A model generated the notes under the pieces. The model saw nothing but the letters and a program-made list of their open reading frames with translations, had not been told where the DNA came from and made no database searches. DNA of 12,350 bases from an uncultured Acidimicrobiaceae bacterium (GTDB taxonomy: Bacteria > Actinomycetota > Acidimicrobiia > Acidimicrobiales > Microtrichaceae), in assembly GCA_937868025.1 (NCBI GenBank), contig CALMLJ010000106.1:1-12350 (forward strand). The letters run 5' to 3'. Of the stretch, positions 6,797 to 12,350 are shown one piece after another. The position numbers and the translations under genes were made by a program. Every line of letters starts with the position of its first letter. Within the stretch, counting starts at the first letter, position 1.

Positions 6797-8609
6797 CGCC
6801 ACCGAACGGCCCGACGGCGACACCACCGCAGGGCCCGACGCCGGACAATCTGGCATCGGCACGGTCCTGCGCCGGGGCCTCCGCGAGAGCCCCGAACTGC
6901 GCGCCGGGCTCATCGTCACCGTGGCGATGGCGATGGTGGTCGCCGCCGGCAAGCTGGTCGTCCCCGTGGCGATCCAGCAGATCCTCGACCGCGGCATCAC
7001 CGGCCCCGACGGTCTCCGTCCCGGTTTCGTCGTGGTGTCGTGCGGCATCGCCGCCGGCCTGCTGATCACGATCGCCGTCGCGAACCGGATGACCTACCTC
7101 CGCCTGGTGCGGGCGGCCGAGAACATGCTCTACGGACTGCGCACCCGGACGTTCGCGCACGTCCACGCACTCAGCATCGCGAGCCACAACGAATCGAAGC
7201 GCGGCGTGCTCGTCACCCGTGTGACCTCCGACATCGAGACGATCGCCCAGTTCGCCCAGTGGGGTGCGATCAGTTGGATCGTGAATCTGACGATCATCGC
7301 CGGCACCCTCGTCGTCATGGCGGTGTACTCGTGGCAGCTCACCTTGATCGTGATCGTGGTGTTCTCACCGGTGGTGCCACTGCTCCGCTGGGTCCAGGTT
7401 CACCAGCTGCGTGCCTACGACCAGGTGCGAACCAGCGTCGGCGAGACGCTCACCGAGATCTCCGAGGCGGTCATGGGCGCGCCGGTGATCAGGGCCTACG
7501 GCGTCGAGGCCCGAACCCGTCGACGTCTCCATCGGGCGATCGCCCGGCAGTACCGCTCGCAGATGCGGGCGGCCTGGTACTTCGCGTTGATGTTCCCCGT
7601 CGCCGACGTGTTCGGCGCCGTCGCGCTGGGTTCGGTGATCGGCGCCGGAGCATGGTGGGGCCCGGGCTGGGGACTCGACCAGGGCTCGCTCGTCGCGTGT
7701 GTGTTCCTGACCAGCCTGATCCTGCAACCGATCGGCGAGATCGGCGAGGTGCTCGACCAGACGCAGACCGCGGTCGCCGGCTGGCGCAAGGTGCTCGACC
7801 TGCTCGACGAGCCGATCGAGGTCGTCGAGCCCGAGGCCGGCGTCGACCTGCCGTCGGGAGCGCTCGACGTCGAGATCGACCACGTGAGCTTCTCCTACGA
7901 GCCCGGCGACCCGGTGCTCTCCGACGTGACGCTCCGCATTCCGGCCGGTACGAACGTGGCCGTCGTCGGCGAGACCGGCTCCGGCAAGACCACGCTGGCG
8001 AAGTTGGTCTGTCGTCTTGCCGACCCCACCGGCGGGGTCGTGCGCGTCGGTGGCGTCGATCTTCGCGACGTCGCACCGGGCAGCCGCACGACGGCGATTC
8101 GCATGGTGCCCCAGGACGGGTTCCTCTTCGACGGGAGCGTCGCCGACAACATCGCCCTCGGCACCTCGACCGGTGTCGAGGGTACGGCGGCGGACGTCCG
8201 CGGAGCGATCGATGCCCTCGGGCTCGGTTGGTGGGTCGAGCGCCTCGCCGACGGACTCGACACCAGTACCGGTGAACGTGGCGAGAACCTGTCTGTCGGC
8301 GAGCGCCAGCTGGTGGCCCTGGCCCGGGCGCAGCTCGCCGATCCCGGCCTTCTGATCCTCGACGAGGCGACCAGTGCGGTCGACCCGGAGACCGAGCGGG
8401 CGTTGTCGGATGCGCTGCTCCGTCTCGCTGCCGGTCGGACGACGATCAGTGTTGCCCACCGCCTCTCCACCGCCGAGGCCGCCGACCTCGTTGTCGTCTT
8501 CGACCGAGGCCGGATCGTCGAAGTGGGCTCCCATGACGAGCTCGTGGCGGCGGGTGGTACCTACGCCGGGTTGTACGCATCGTGGGTCGGCAACACCCGC
8601 GCCGCCTGA
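6789..8609 (+). CDS. ABC exporter half-transporter, catalytic-site subunit
   Basis: A 606-residue half-exporter that pairs with the preceding gene. Its ATG lies inside the last codons of that gene (8-nt overlap) with GAAGGG 7 nt upstream, so translation is probably coupled; the frame extends further up but only in antiphase to the first gene. Hydrophobic membrane segments lie near 38-62, 80-98, 160-200 and 263-315. The ATPase domain has Walker A GETGSGKTT (394-402), Q-loop Q442, Walker B LLILDE with catalytic E526, D-loop SAVD (529-532) and switch H557. Its signature is LSVGE (501-505) rather than LSGGQ. Together with the partner's Asp540 this gives one complete and one degenerate ATP site per heterodimer, as known for TM287/288- and BmrCD-type exporters. 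Confidence 0.93.
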   Translation: MSDATERPDGDTTAGPDAGQSGIGTVLRRGLRESPELRAGLIVTVAMAMVVAAGKLVVPVAIQQILDRGITGPDGLRPGFVVVSCGIAAGLLITIAVANRMTYLRLVRAAENMLYGLRTRTFAHVHALSIASHNESKRGVLVTRVTSDIETIAQFAQWGAISWIVNLTIIAGTLVVMAVYSWQLTLIVIVVFSPVVPLLRWVQVHQLRAYDQVRTSVGETLTEISEAVMGAPVIRAYGVEARTRRRLHRAIARQYRSQMRAAWYFALMFPVADVFGAVALGSVIGAGAWWGPGWGLDQGSLVACVFLTSLILQPIGEIGEVLDQTQTAVAGWRKVLDLLDEPIEVVEPEAGVDLPSGALDVEIDHVSFSYEPGDPVLSDVTLRIPAGTNVAVVGETGSGKTTLAKLVCRLADPTGGVVRVGGVDLRDVAPGSRTTAIRMVPQDGFLFDGSVADNIALGTSTGVEGTAADVRGAIDALGLGWWVERLADGLDTSTGERGENLSVGERQLVALARAQLADPGLLILDEATSAVDPETERALSDALLRLAAGRTTISVAHRLSTAEAADLVVVFDRGRIVEVGSHDELVAAGGTYAGLYASWVGNTRAA

Positions 8610-8610
8610 C

Positions 8611-8624
8611 CGGGCCCGGGCCCG
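8611..8624. repeat. GC palindrome after the ABC operon
   Basis: CGGGCCCGGGCCCG is its own reverse complement and begins 1 nt after the stop of the second ABC gene. The 109-bp gap to mdh holds this palindrome and the mdh promoter. It may contribute to termination, but there is no clean loop or U-tract, so I call it only a repeat. Confidence 0.4.
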
Positions 8625-8658
8625 TCGCCCCGAGATGAGGGCCCTGGAGCACCCGCTG

Positions 8659-8664
8659 TAGTCT
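8659..8664 (+). promoter_or_regulatory. Probable -10 box of mdh
   Basis: TAGTCT preceded by TG, fitting an extended TANNNT -10. It would give a leader of roughly 48 nt carrying the Shine-Dalgarno at 8707-8712. No clear -35 is seen. Confidence 0.5.
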
Positions 8665-8706
8665 CGGAGTACCCGTGGCGGCACCGAGGTCGCCCAGCGT
8701 CAGATC

Positions 8707-8712
8707 GAGGAG
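8707..8712 (+). promoter_or_regulatory. Shine-Dalgarno of mdh
   Basis: GAGGAG, 6 nt before the GTG at 8719. It fixes that codon as the start of malate dehydrogenase. Confidence 0.75.
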
Positions 8713-8718
8713 ATCTCT

Positions 8719-9711
8719 GTGACCACCAAGGCCCCCCTGCGTGTCGCCGTGACCGGCGCCGCCGGCCAGATCGGCTATTCCCTCTTGTTCCGCATCGCCA
8801 GTGGCGCCATGCTGGGCGACGACCAGCCGGTCATCCTGCAGCTGCTCGAGATCACCCCGGCGCTCGGCGCCCTCAGCGGCGTCGCCATGGAACTCGACGA
8901 CTGCGCGTTCCCCCTCCTCTCGGGCATCGTCCAGACCGACGATCCCAACGTTGCGTTCGGTGACGCCGACGTGGCGCTCCTCGTGGGTGCCATGCCCCGC
9001 AAGGACGGCATGGAGCGCTCCGACCTCCTGTCGGCCAACGGCGGCATCTTCAAGCCCCAGGGCCAGGCCCTCTCGGCCTCGGCGAAGAAGGACGTCAAGG
9101 TCCTCGTCGTCGGCAACCCGGCCAACACCAACTCGCTCATCGCGATGAACAACGCTCCCGACCTCGACCCGGGCCGCTTCACCGCCATGACCCGCCTCGA
9201 CCACAACCGTGCCATCGCCCAGCTCGCGGCGAAGACCGGCACGACCGTGTCCGACATCACCAAGATGACGATCTGGGGCAACCACTCCGCCACGCAGTTC
9301 GCCGACCTCTTCCACGCCGAGGTCAAGGGCCAGAACGCCGCCGAGCTGGTCAACGACGAGGCCTGGTACGCCGACACGTACATCCCCACCGTCGCCCAGC
9401 GCGGCGCCGCCATCATCAAGGCCCGCGGCCTGTCGTCGGCAGCTTCGGCCGCCAACGCCGCCATCGACCACATCCGTTCGTGGCATCTCGGCACTCCCGA
9501 GGGCGACTGGGTCTCGATGGCCATCCCGTCCGACGGCTCCTACGGCGTGCCCGAGGGGCTCATCAGCTCCTTCCCGTGCGTCTGCAAGGACGGCAAGTAC
9601 GAGATCGTGCAGGGCCTCGACATCAACGAGTTCAGCCGTGCCCGCATCGACAAGTCCGTCGGCGAGCTCGCCGAGGAGCGCGACGCCGTGAAGGAACTCG
9701 GCCTCATCTGA
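8719..9711 (+). CDS. mdh: Malate dehydrogenase
   Basis: A 330-residue enzyme interconverting malate and oxaloacetate with NAD(H) in the TCA cycle, cytoplasmic. It has the glycine-rich dinucleotide loop TGAAGQIGY (12-20). E44 at the end of the second strand (LLEI) points to NAD rather than NADP. Substrate arginines are R94 and R100 in [10 protein letters not shown]133 is in GNPANTN, R159 and D161 in MTRLDHNRA, and catalytic H189 in IWGNHS. Length and motifs match the cytosolic-type (type 2) MDH found in actinobacteria and Thermus, not the lactate-dehydrogenase-like bacterial MDH. The GTG start has a good Shine-Dalgarno. The gene is monocistronic, with its own promoter region after the ABC operon and a terminator starting at its stop codon. 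Confidence 0.97.
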   Translation: MTTKAPLRVAVTGAAGQIGYSLLFRIASGAMLGDDQPVILQLLEITPALGALSGVAMELDDCAFPLLSGIVQTDDPNVAFGDADVALLVGAMPRKDGMERSDLLSANGGIFKPQGQALSASAKKDVKVLVVGNPANTNSLIAMNNAPDLDPGRFTAMTRLDHNRAIAQLAAKTGTTVSDITKMTIWGNHSATQFADLFHAEVKGQNAAELVNDEAWYADTYIPTVAQRGAAIIKARGLSSAASAANAAIDHIRSWHLGTPEGDWVSMAIPSDGSYGVPEGLISSFPCVCKDGKYEIVQGLDINEFSRARIDKSVGELAEERDAVKELGLI

Positions 9712-9734
9712 GCCCGACGTTGGGCTTTTGTGTT
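9711..9734 (+). terminator. Intrinsic terminator of mdh
   Basis: AGCCC (9711-9715) pairs with GGGCT (9722-9726), and inner pairs can extend this stem. It is followed by TTTTGTGTT, a U-rich tail. It starts at the last base of the mdh stop codon. It is one of the few canonical hairpin-plus-U-tract terminators in this window. Confidence 0.65.
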
Positions 9735-9781
9735 GCGAGGAGCGACGCACGCGTCGTTCCTCGCAACACAAAACCCCCAAC
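9719..9781. repeat. Long near-perfect inverted repeat between mdh and the DNA glycosylase gene
   Basis: Arms of 22 bp (9726-9747 and 9752-9773) pair around a 4-nt loop, with a single G-T wobble. GTTGGG (9719-9724) and CCCAAC (9776-9781) extend the stem after a small bulge. Each arm begins, read inward, with TTTTGTGTTGCGAGGA. The element fills the whole gap between two convergent genes and probably blocks read-through in both directions. Its symmetry and length also resemble short palindromic dispersed repeats, but no second copy lies in this window to test that. Confidence 0.75.
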
Positions 9782-10620
9782 TACTTCAGGAACTTCGACG
9801 TGGTGTTGTCGGCGAGGATCTTGCCGGCCGTCTGGCACGTGGCGCAGTAGTCGACCTGGTAGGCGTTGTAGCTGACCTCGCGGATGACGTCGCCGCAGCG
9901 ATCGCACGGCTCGCCCTTGCGGTGATGCACATGGGCGAGCCGGGCCGCGGACTTCACCATCGTGTCCCGGGTGCGCTCGTCGTCGGTCGACTCCTGGACA
10001 CACGACACGATCGCCGCGCCGAGACGGGCCCGACCCTCGTCGTCGATCTTGTTGCACGCGGCGAACGGCGACAGCTGGGCAGTCCAGCAGATCTCGTTGG
10101 CGAGCCGACGGCCGAGCCCGGCGAGGCGTCGTTGATCGCGGAGGACGCCGTGGAGGCGTGCCCCCTTGGCCTCGTCGAGGATCGACCCGAGTTCGTCAGG
10201 CGACAGCTGGTCCGCCTCCGGGCCGAGGTGGGCGAGGGGCTCGACGTCGTCGACGGGCGGAACGATGACCCACACCCCGGCCTTCTTCTCGGTGCCCGCC
10301 TCGGTGAACAGCAGTGCGTCGCGCCCGTCGAACTTCCAGCGGCACAGCCCGCCGCGGGGCTTCTTCGAGAGCTTGGGATCAGGGGTGAGGCGTCCACCCT
10401 GCATTAGGTGGATCACGAACACGGCCGGACCGAAGTCCATCAGCAGGTACTTGCCGCGCGTCCCAACCCCGACGAGTTCGTGTCCGAAGGCGACGTCGGG
10501 CGCAGGACTGAACGTCTTCAGGGCCGTGAACGAGAGCGGCACGAAGCCGGTCAGCTTGCTCCCTCGGTAGTCGGCGCTGAGACGCTCGGCATGGACGCGA
10601 ACCTCGGGGAGCTCGGGCAT
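9781..10620 (-). CDS. Fpg/Nei-family DNA glycosylase (atypical actinobacterial type)
   Basis: A 279-residue base-excision-repair protein. It begins PELPEV, so P2 (Schiff-base nucleophile) and E3 are present after Met removal, and K57 of the beta-lyase step is in place (GKYLLMDF). EAGTEKK (107-113) and LRDQRRLAGLG (160-170) follow the layout of an actinobacterial Fpg/Nei-like subfamily. The C-terminal zinc finger has C239, C242, C259 and C262. Two usual DNA-backbone contacts are absent: the Asn of the GNxY turn is replaced in GLGRRLANE (R171), and the zinc-finger Arg five residues before the third Cys is Tyr254. The damaged base it recognises therefore cannot be assumed to be 8-oxoguanine. Its ATG lies 4 bp after the stop of the lipoprotein gene upstream, with no promoter of its own visible, so the two are probably co-transcribed. 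Confidence 0.9.
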   Translation of the reverse strand: MPELPEVRVHAERLSADYRGSKLTGFVPLSFTALKTFSPAPDVAFGHELVGVGTRGKYLLMDFGPAVFVIHLMQGGRLTPDPKLSKKPRGGLCRWKFDGRDALLFTEAGTEKKAGVWVIVPPVDDVEPLAHLGPEADQLSPDELGSILDEAKGARLHGVLRDQRRLAGLGRRLANEICWTAQLSPFAACNKIDDEGRARLGAAIVSCVQESTDDERTRDTMVKSAARLAHVHHRKGEPCDRCGDVIREVSYNAYQVDYCATCQTAGKILADNTTSKFLK

Positions 10621-10624
10621 CGGC

Positions 10625-11122
10625 TCAGCCGGCGCCGCAGATCTGGGCGAGGTAGTCGGTCACGGCGTTGTTGGCGTCGATGAAGTCCTGGCTCGACACC
10701 GCCTCGCCGATGTCGGAGGGGCTCGACGCGTACACGTCGACCATCGTCTGGATGTCGTCGCGGAGGTCGCTCGGCAGCACTTCCTTCATCTTGTCGAGCG
10801 CCGCCTGTGCGCCCTCGGGGGTCATGTCCGACGCCGATCCCGCGATGCTCGAGAAGGCCTCGCTGACCTCGATGCACTTGTCCATGTCCGGTTCGACGCC
10901 ACCATCGCCGGGCTCGGCCGACGTCGAGTCGTCGGCCATCGTGTCGTCGGTCAAGACGTCGTCGGTGGCCTCGTCGATCGCGGCAGCGCCGTCGTCGTTG
11001 CCGGTGCTCGCGGCGGGGGCATTCGACGCGGCTTCGCCGATGGTGATCTTGCCACCGCCCCCTCCGCAGGCGCTCAGGGCGAGGACGGCGATCAGGAGCG
11101 GGGCGAGGTGACGGGCGCGCAT
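10625..11122 (-). CDS. Small secreted lipoprotein of unknown function
   Basis: A 165-residue protein with a signal peptide (HLAPLLIAVLALSAC, 5-19) and lipobox LSAC, so Cys19 should be lipidated and the protein anchored outside the membrane. A flexible Gly/Ala/Ser/Asp-rich acidic linker spans about 20-80. A compact, probably helical domain runs 81-165, with two cysteines (C83, C162) at its ends that could form a disulfide. I do not recognise the domain. The start is backed by a TAGCCT box 6 nt upstream. The DNA glycosylase gene begins 4 bp after the stop, so the two likely share a transcript although the products work in different compartments. Confidence 0.82.
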   Translation of the reverse strand: MRARHLAPLLIAVLALSACGGGGGKITIGEAASNAPAASTGNDDGAAAIDEATDDVLTDDTMADDSTSAEPGDGGVEPDMDKCIEVSEAFSSIAGSASDMTPEGAQAALDKMKEVLPSDLRDDIQTMVDVYASSPSDIGEAVSSQDFIDANNAVTDYLAQICGAG

Positions 11123-11128
11123 GATCTC

Positions 11129-11134
11129 AGGCTA
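11129..11134 (-). promoter_or_regulatory. Leaderless -10 box of the small lipoprotein / DNA glycosylase unit
   Basis: TAGCCT on the minus strand, 6 nt before the ATG at 11122. It sits in the 29-bp gap after the SCP2 gene. A CTGACA element about 15 bp further upstream could be the -35 and would overlap the SCP2 3' end. Confidence 0.65.
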
Positions 11135-11151
11135 TCGACCCCGACGGCCTG

Positions 11152-11550
11152 TCAGGCGGGAACGAACGTGGTGTCGGAACGCAACGGGCGCAACGCGTCG
11201 CCGACCTGGGCGATGAGCCCGGCGTTGGCGATGAGCGTCGCCACGTCGCCGCCGACCTGGATGTCCGCGGCGAGGAACGCCGCCTGGGCGCCGACCTCCC
11301 CGGCGGCGACACGGGCTGCGAGCGTGTAGCTCTGCGTGAGCCGGACGGTGCACGGCTCGCCGGAGCCCGCCCGGGCACGCACGACGGAACCGTCGAACTC
11401 GAGCACGTAGCCCACCACTCCGTCGGGTGCGTCGGTGACCACCGTCTCGACGGTGAACGCCGGACCGACGACGGGCGGATCGACCACGACGGTGCGGAGC
11501 AGGGCGTCGGCCGCATCGATCCAGGCGGCGCTGAGATAGGGGATCGACAT
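11152..11550 (-). CDS. SCP2-like sterol/lipid-binding domain protein
   Basis: A 132-residue single-domain protein without signal peptide or membrane segment. The C-terminal half carries the family pattern: VRLTQSYTLAARVAAGEVGAQ (69-89), a basic-hydrophobic strand and helix, then AFLAADIQVGGDVATLIANA (91-110), with the IQVxGD turn typical of SCP2 domains. These bind sterols, fatty acids or acyl-CoAs in a hydrophobic tunnel; the actual ligand is unknown. The open frame runs on to 12228, but that part is antisense to the CrtC-like gene. The ATG at 11550 is chosen for its TAGTGT box 7 nt upstream and its normal single-domain length. It is divergent from the CrtC-like gene across 39 bp, which hints at shared lipid-related use. 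Confidence 0.78.
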   Translation of the reverse strand: MSIPYLSAAWIDAADALLRTVVVDPPVVGPAFTVETVVTDAPDGVVGYVLEFDGSVVRARAGSGEPCTVRLTQSYTLAARVAAGEVGAQAAFLAADIQVGGDVATLIANAGLIAQVGDALRPLRSDTTFVPA

Positions 11551-11557
11551 CGGGCGC

Positions 11558-11563
11558 ACACTA
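11558..11563 (-). promoter_or_regulatory. Leaderless -10 box of the SCP2-like gene
   Basis: TAGTGT on the minus strand, 7 nt before the ATG at 11550. Its -35 region would run into the start of the divergent CrtC-like gene. Confidence 0.6.
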
Positions 11564-11576
11564 CCGGCGCCCGCCC

Positions 11577-11582
11577 TACGAT
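11577..11582 (+). promoter_or_regulatory. Leaderless -10 box of the CrtC-like gene
   Basis: TACGAT, 7 nt before the ATG at 11590. The two divergent -10 boxes are 13 bp apart, so RNA polymerase cannot occupy both promoters at once. Confidence 0.55.
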
Positions 11583-11589
11583 CCGATCC

Positions 11590-12350
11590 ATGCCCACGCC
11601 GAGCCCTGCCGACGAGCGTCGCCACACTCCCGACGATTCGCTCCTCTGGAACGAGTCCTACTACCTGGACTGGTTCTCCGAGGACGGTTCGCTCGGCGGC
11701 TACATCCGCATCGGCTTCAATCCCGGTCTCGGGACCGTCTGGTACTGGGCGTGTCTCGTTGGTCCGGGGCGACCGCTCGTGACCGTGGTGAGCAACGAGG
11801 TGCCCCTGCCGTTGTCCGCGCAGTCGCTCGAAATCCGCACCGAGGGAATCTGGGCGGACCACACCGTCGAGGTTCCCCTCGATCACATGACCTGCAATCT
11901 CGAGGCGTTCGGCCTGCAGGTCGACGATCCGGCCGACATGTACCACGACCAGCGAGGAACACTCGTCCCCTTCGGCTTCGAACTCGACTGGGAGACCGAC
12001 CGCGCCGCGTATCTCTGGCCGCCGGTCACGCCCCGATACGAGATCCCGTGTCGAGTCCACGGTCGGGTGCTGCTCGGCGACGAGGTGATCGAGGTCGACG
12101 GTTGGGGCCAACGTGACCACTCGTGGGGAGCGGCACGCGACTGGTGGTCGCTCGGTTGGTGCTGGTCGGCCGGTCGACTCGACGACGGAACGCGGTGGCA
12201 CAGCGCCGGAGCATTCTCGCCGGACCACAACTGGGGTGTGTCCTACCGGCTCGACGCCGGCGCCACGGAGTTCTCCGAGTGCTTCGAGATCGACGTCACG
12301 TCGGAGCTGGGGCGGGAGGGCTTCGCCGACAGCGCTCGCCTCGTGATGGG
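11590..12350 (+). CDS. CrtC/hydroxyneurosporene-synthase-like protein, N-terminal part (truncated by window edge)
   Basis: The frame from the ATG at 11590 is open for 253 codons to the window edge. It starts with DDSLLWNESYYLDWF (15-29) and GGYIRIGFNPG (36-46), followed by beta-rich segments. A striking GWGQRDHSWGAARDWW motif lies at 171-186. This layout, two lipocalin-like beta halves with a W-N-E-S entry and a G-x-G-x-R-D-H-S-W-G core, is that of CrtC-like proteins. In carotenoid bacteria that family hydrates carotenoids; in actinobacteria most members are uncharacterised and sit near lipid or sterol genes. No carotenoid genes lie in this window, so a role in lipid or terpenoid chemistry is only inferred, supported by the divergent SCP2 gene. 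No signal peptide is seen. The start is supported by TACGAT 7 nt upstream. Confidence 0.75.
   Translation, partial: MPTPSPADERRHTPDDSLLWNESYYLDWFSEDGSLGGYIRIGFNPGLGTVWYWACLVGPGRPLVTVVSNEVPLPLSAQSLEIRTEGIWADHTVEVPLDHMTCNLEAFGLQVDDPADMYHDQRGTLVPFGFELDWETDRAAYLWPPVTPRYEIPCRVHGRVLLGDEVIEVDGWGQRDHSWGAARDWWSLGWCWSAGRLDDGTRWHSAGAFSPDHNWGVSYRLDAGATEFSECFEIDVTSELGREGFADSARLVM

Noticed and set aside
7365..8684. A 439-codon minus-strand frame antisense to the second ABC gene
   Set aside because: Shadow frame; all recognisable ABC motifs are on the plus strand.
8446..9780. A 444-codon minus-strand frame antisense to mdh
   Set aside because: Shadow of the well-supported mdh gene; low-complexity Gly/Val/Asp/Arg-rich product with no domain.
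11551..12228. N-terminal extension of the SCP2 frame to 358 codons
   Set aside because: It is antisense to the CrtC-like gene and shows no domain; the 132-residue form matches the family and has a leaderless promoter.
1..12350. Novel defence, mobile or CRISPR-like system
   Set aside because: I looked for tandem spaced repeats, transposase or integrase motifs, attachment sites and tRNA-like folds and saw none. Every stretch longer than about 130 bp is occupied by an identifiable gene.

Overview
This 12.35 kb, GC-rich window looks like ordinary chromosomal DNA of a high-GC actinomycete. Acidimicrobiia (Ilumatobacter-like) is my best guess, from protein flavour, strong G/C third-position bias and the promoter style; this is inference, not a database result. 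I see no phage, transposase, CRISPR array, tRNA or rRNA, and no convincing novel multi-gene defence or biosynthetic system.

Layout, left to right. (1) 1-661, minus: N-terminal part of a membrane polyprenyl-phosphate sugar transferase, cut by the left edge. (2) 725-1813, minus: secreted lipoprotein with a TIM-barrel, glycoside-hydrolase-like domain. (3) 1942-3381, plus: NAD(P)-dependent aldehyde dehydrogenase, preceded by an unusual three-half-site inverted-repeat array. (4) 3409-4872, minus: amidase-signature hydrolase, convergent with the dehydrogenase. A strong hairpin lies inside the last codons of the amidase and probably terminates transcription in both directions. (5) 4928-8609, plus: two overlapping ABC exporter half-transporter genes whose motifs are complementarily degenerate, as in asymmetric heterodimers. 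(6) 8719-9711, plus: malate dehydrogenase of the TCA cycle. (7) 9781-11122, minus: a two-gene unit of a small lipoprotein followed, 4 bp later, by an atypical Fpg/Nei-family DNA glycosylase. It converges on mdh across a long near-perfect inverted repeat. (8) 11152-11550, minus: SCP2-like sterol/lipid-binding protein. It is divergent, across only 39 bp, from (9) 11590 to the right edge, plus: a CrtC/hydroxyneurosporene-synthase-like protein, truncated.

The most coherent signal beyond the genes is the promoter and start arrangement. Six of nine transcript-leading genes have a TANNNT -10 hexamer ending exactly 6 or 7 nt before the ATG, the signature of leaderless transcription. Four of the boxes in the window are identical (TAGCCT). 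Only the two central-metabolism enzymes, aldehyde dehydrogenase and malate dehydrogenase, have a leader with a clear Shine-Dalgarno. The internal second ABC gene also has one. This pattern fixes several starts: it trims a 741-codon frame to a 487-residue amidase and a 358-codon frame to a 132-residue SCP2 protein.

Functionally the window mixes cell-envelope work (sugar transferase, lipoproteins, exporter), lipid handling (SCP2, CrtC-like) and housekeeping metabolism (ALDH, amidase, MDH, DNA repair). The genes do not form one pathway.
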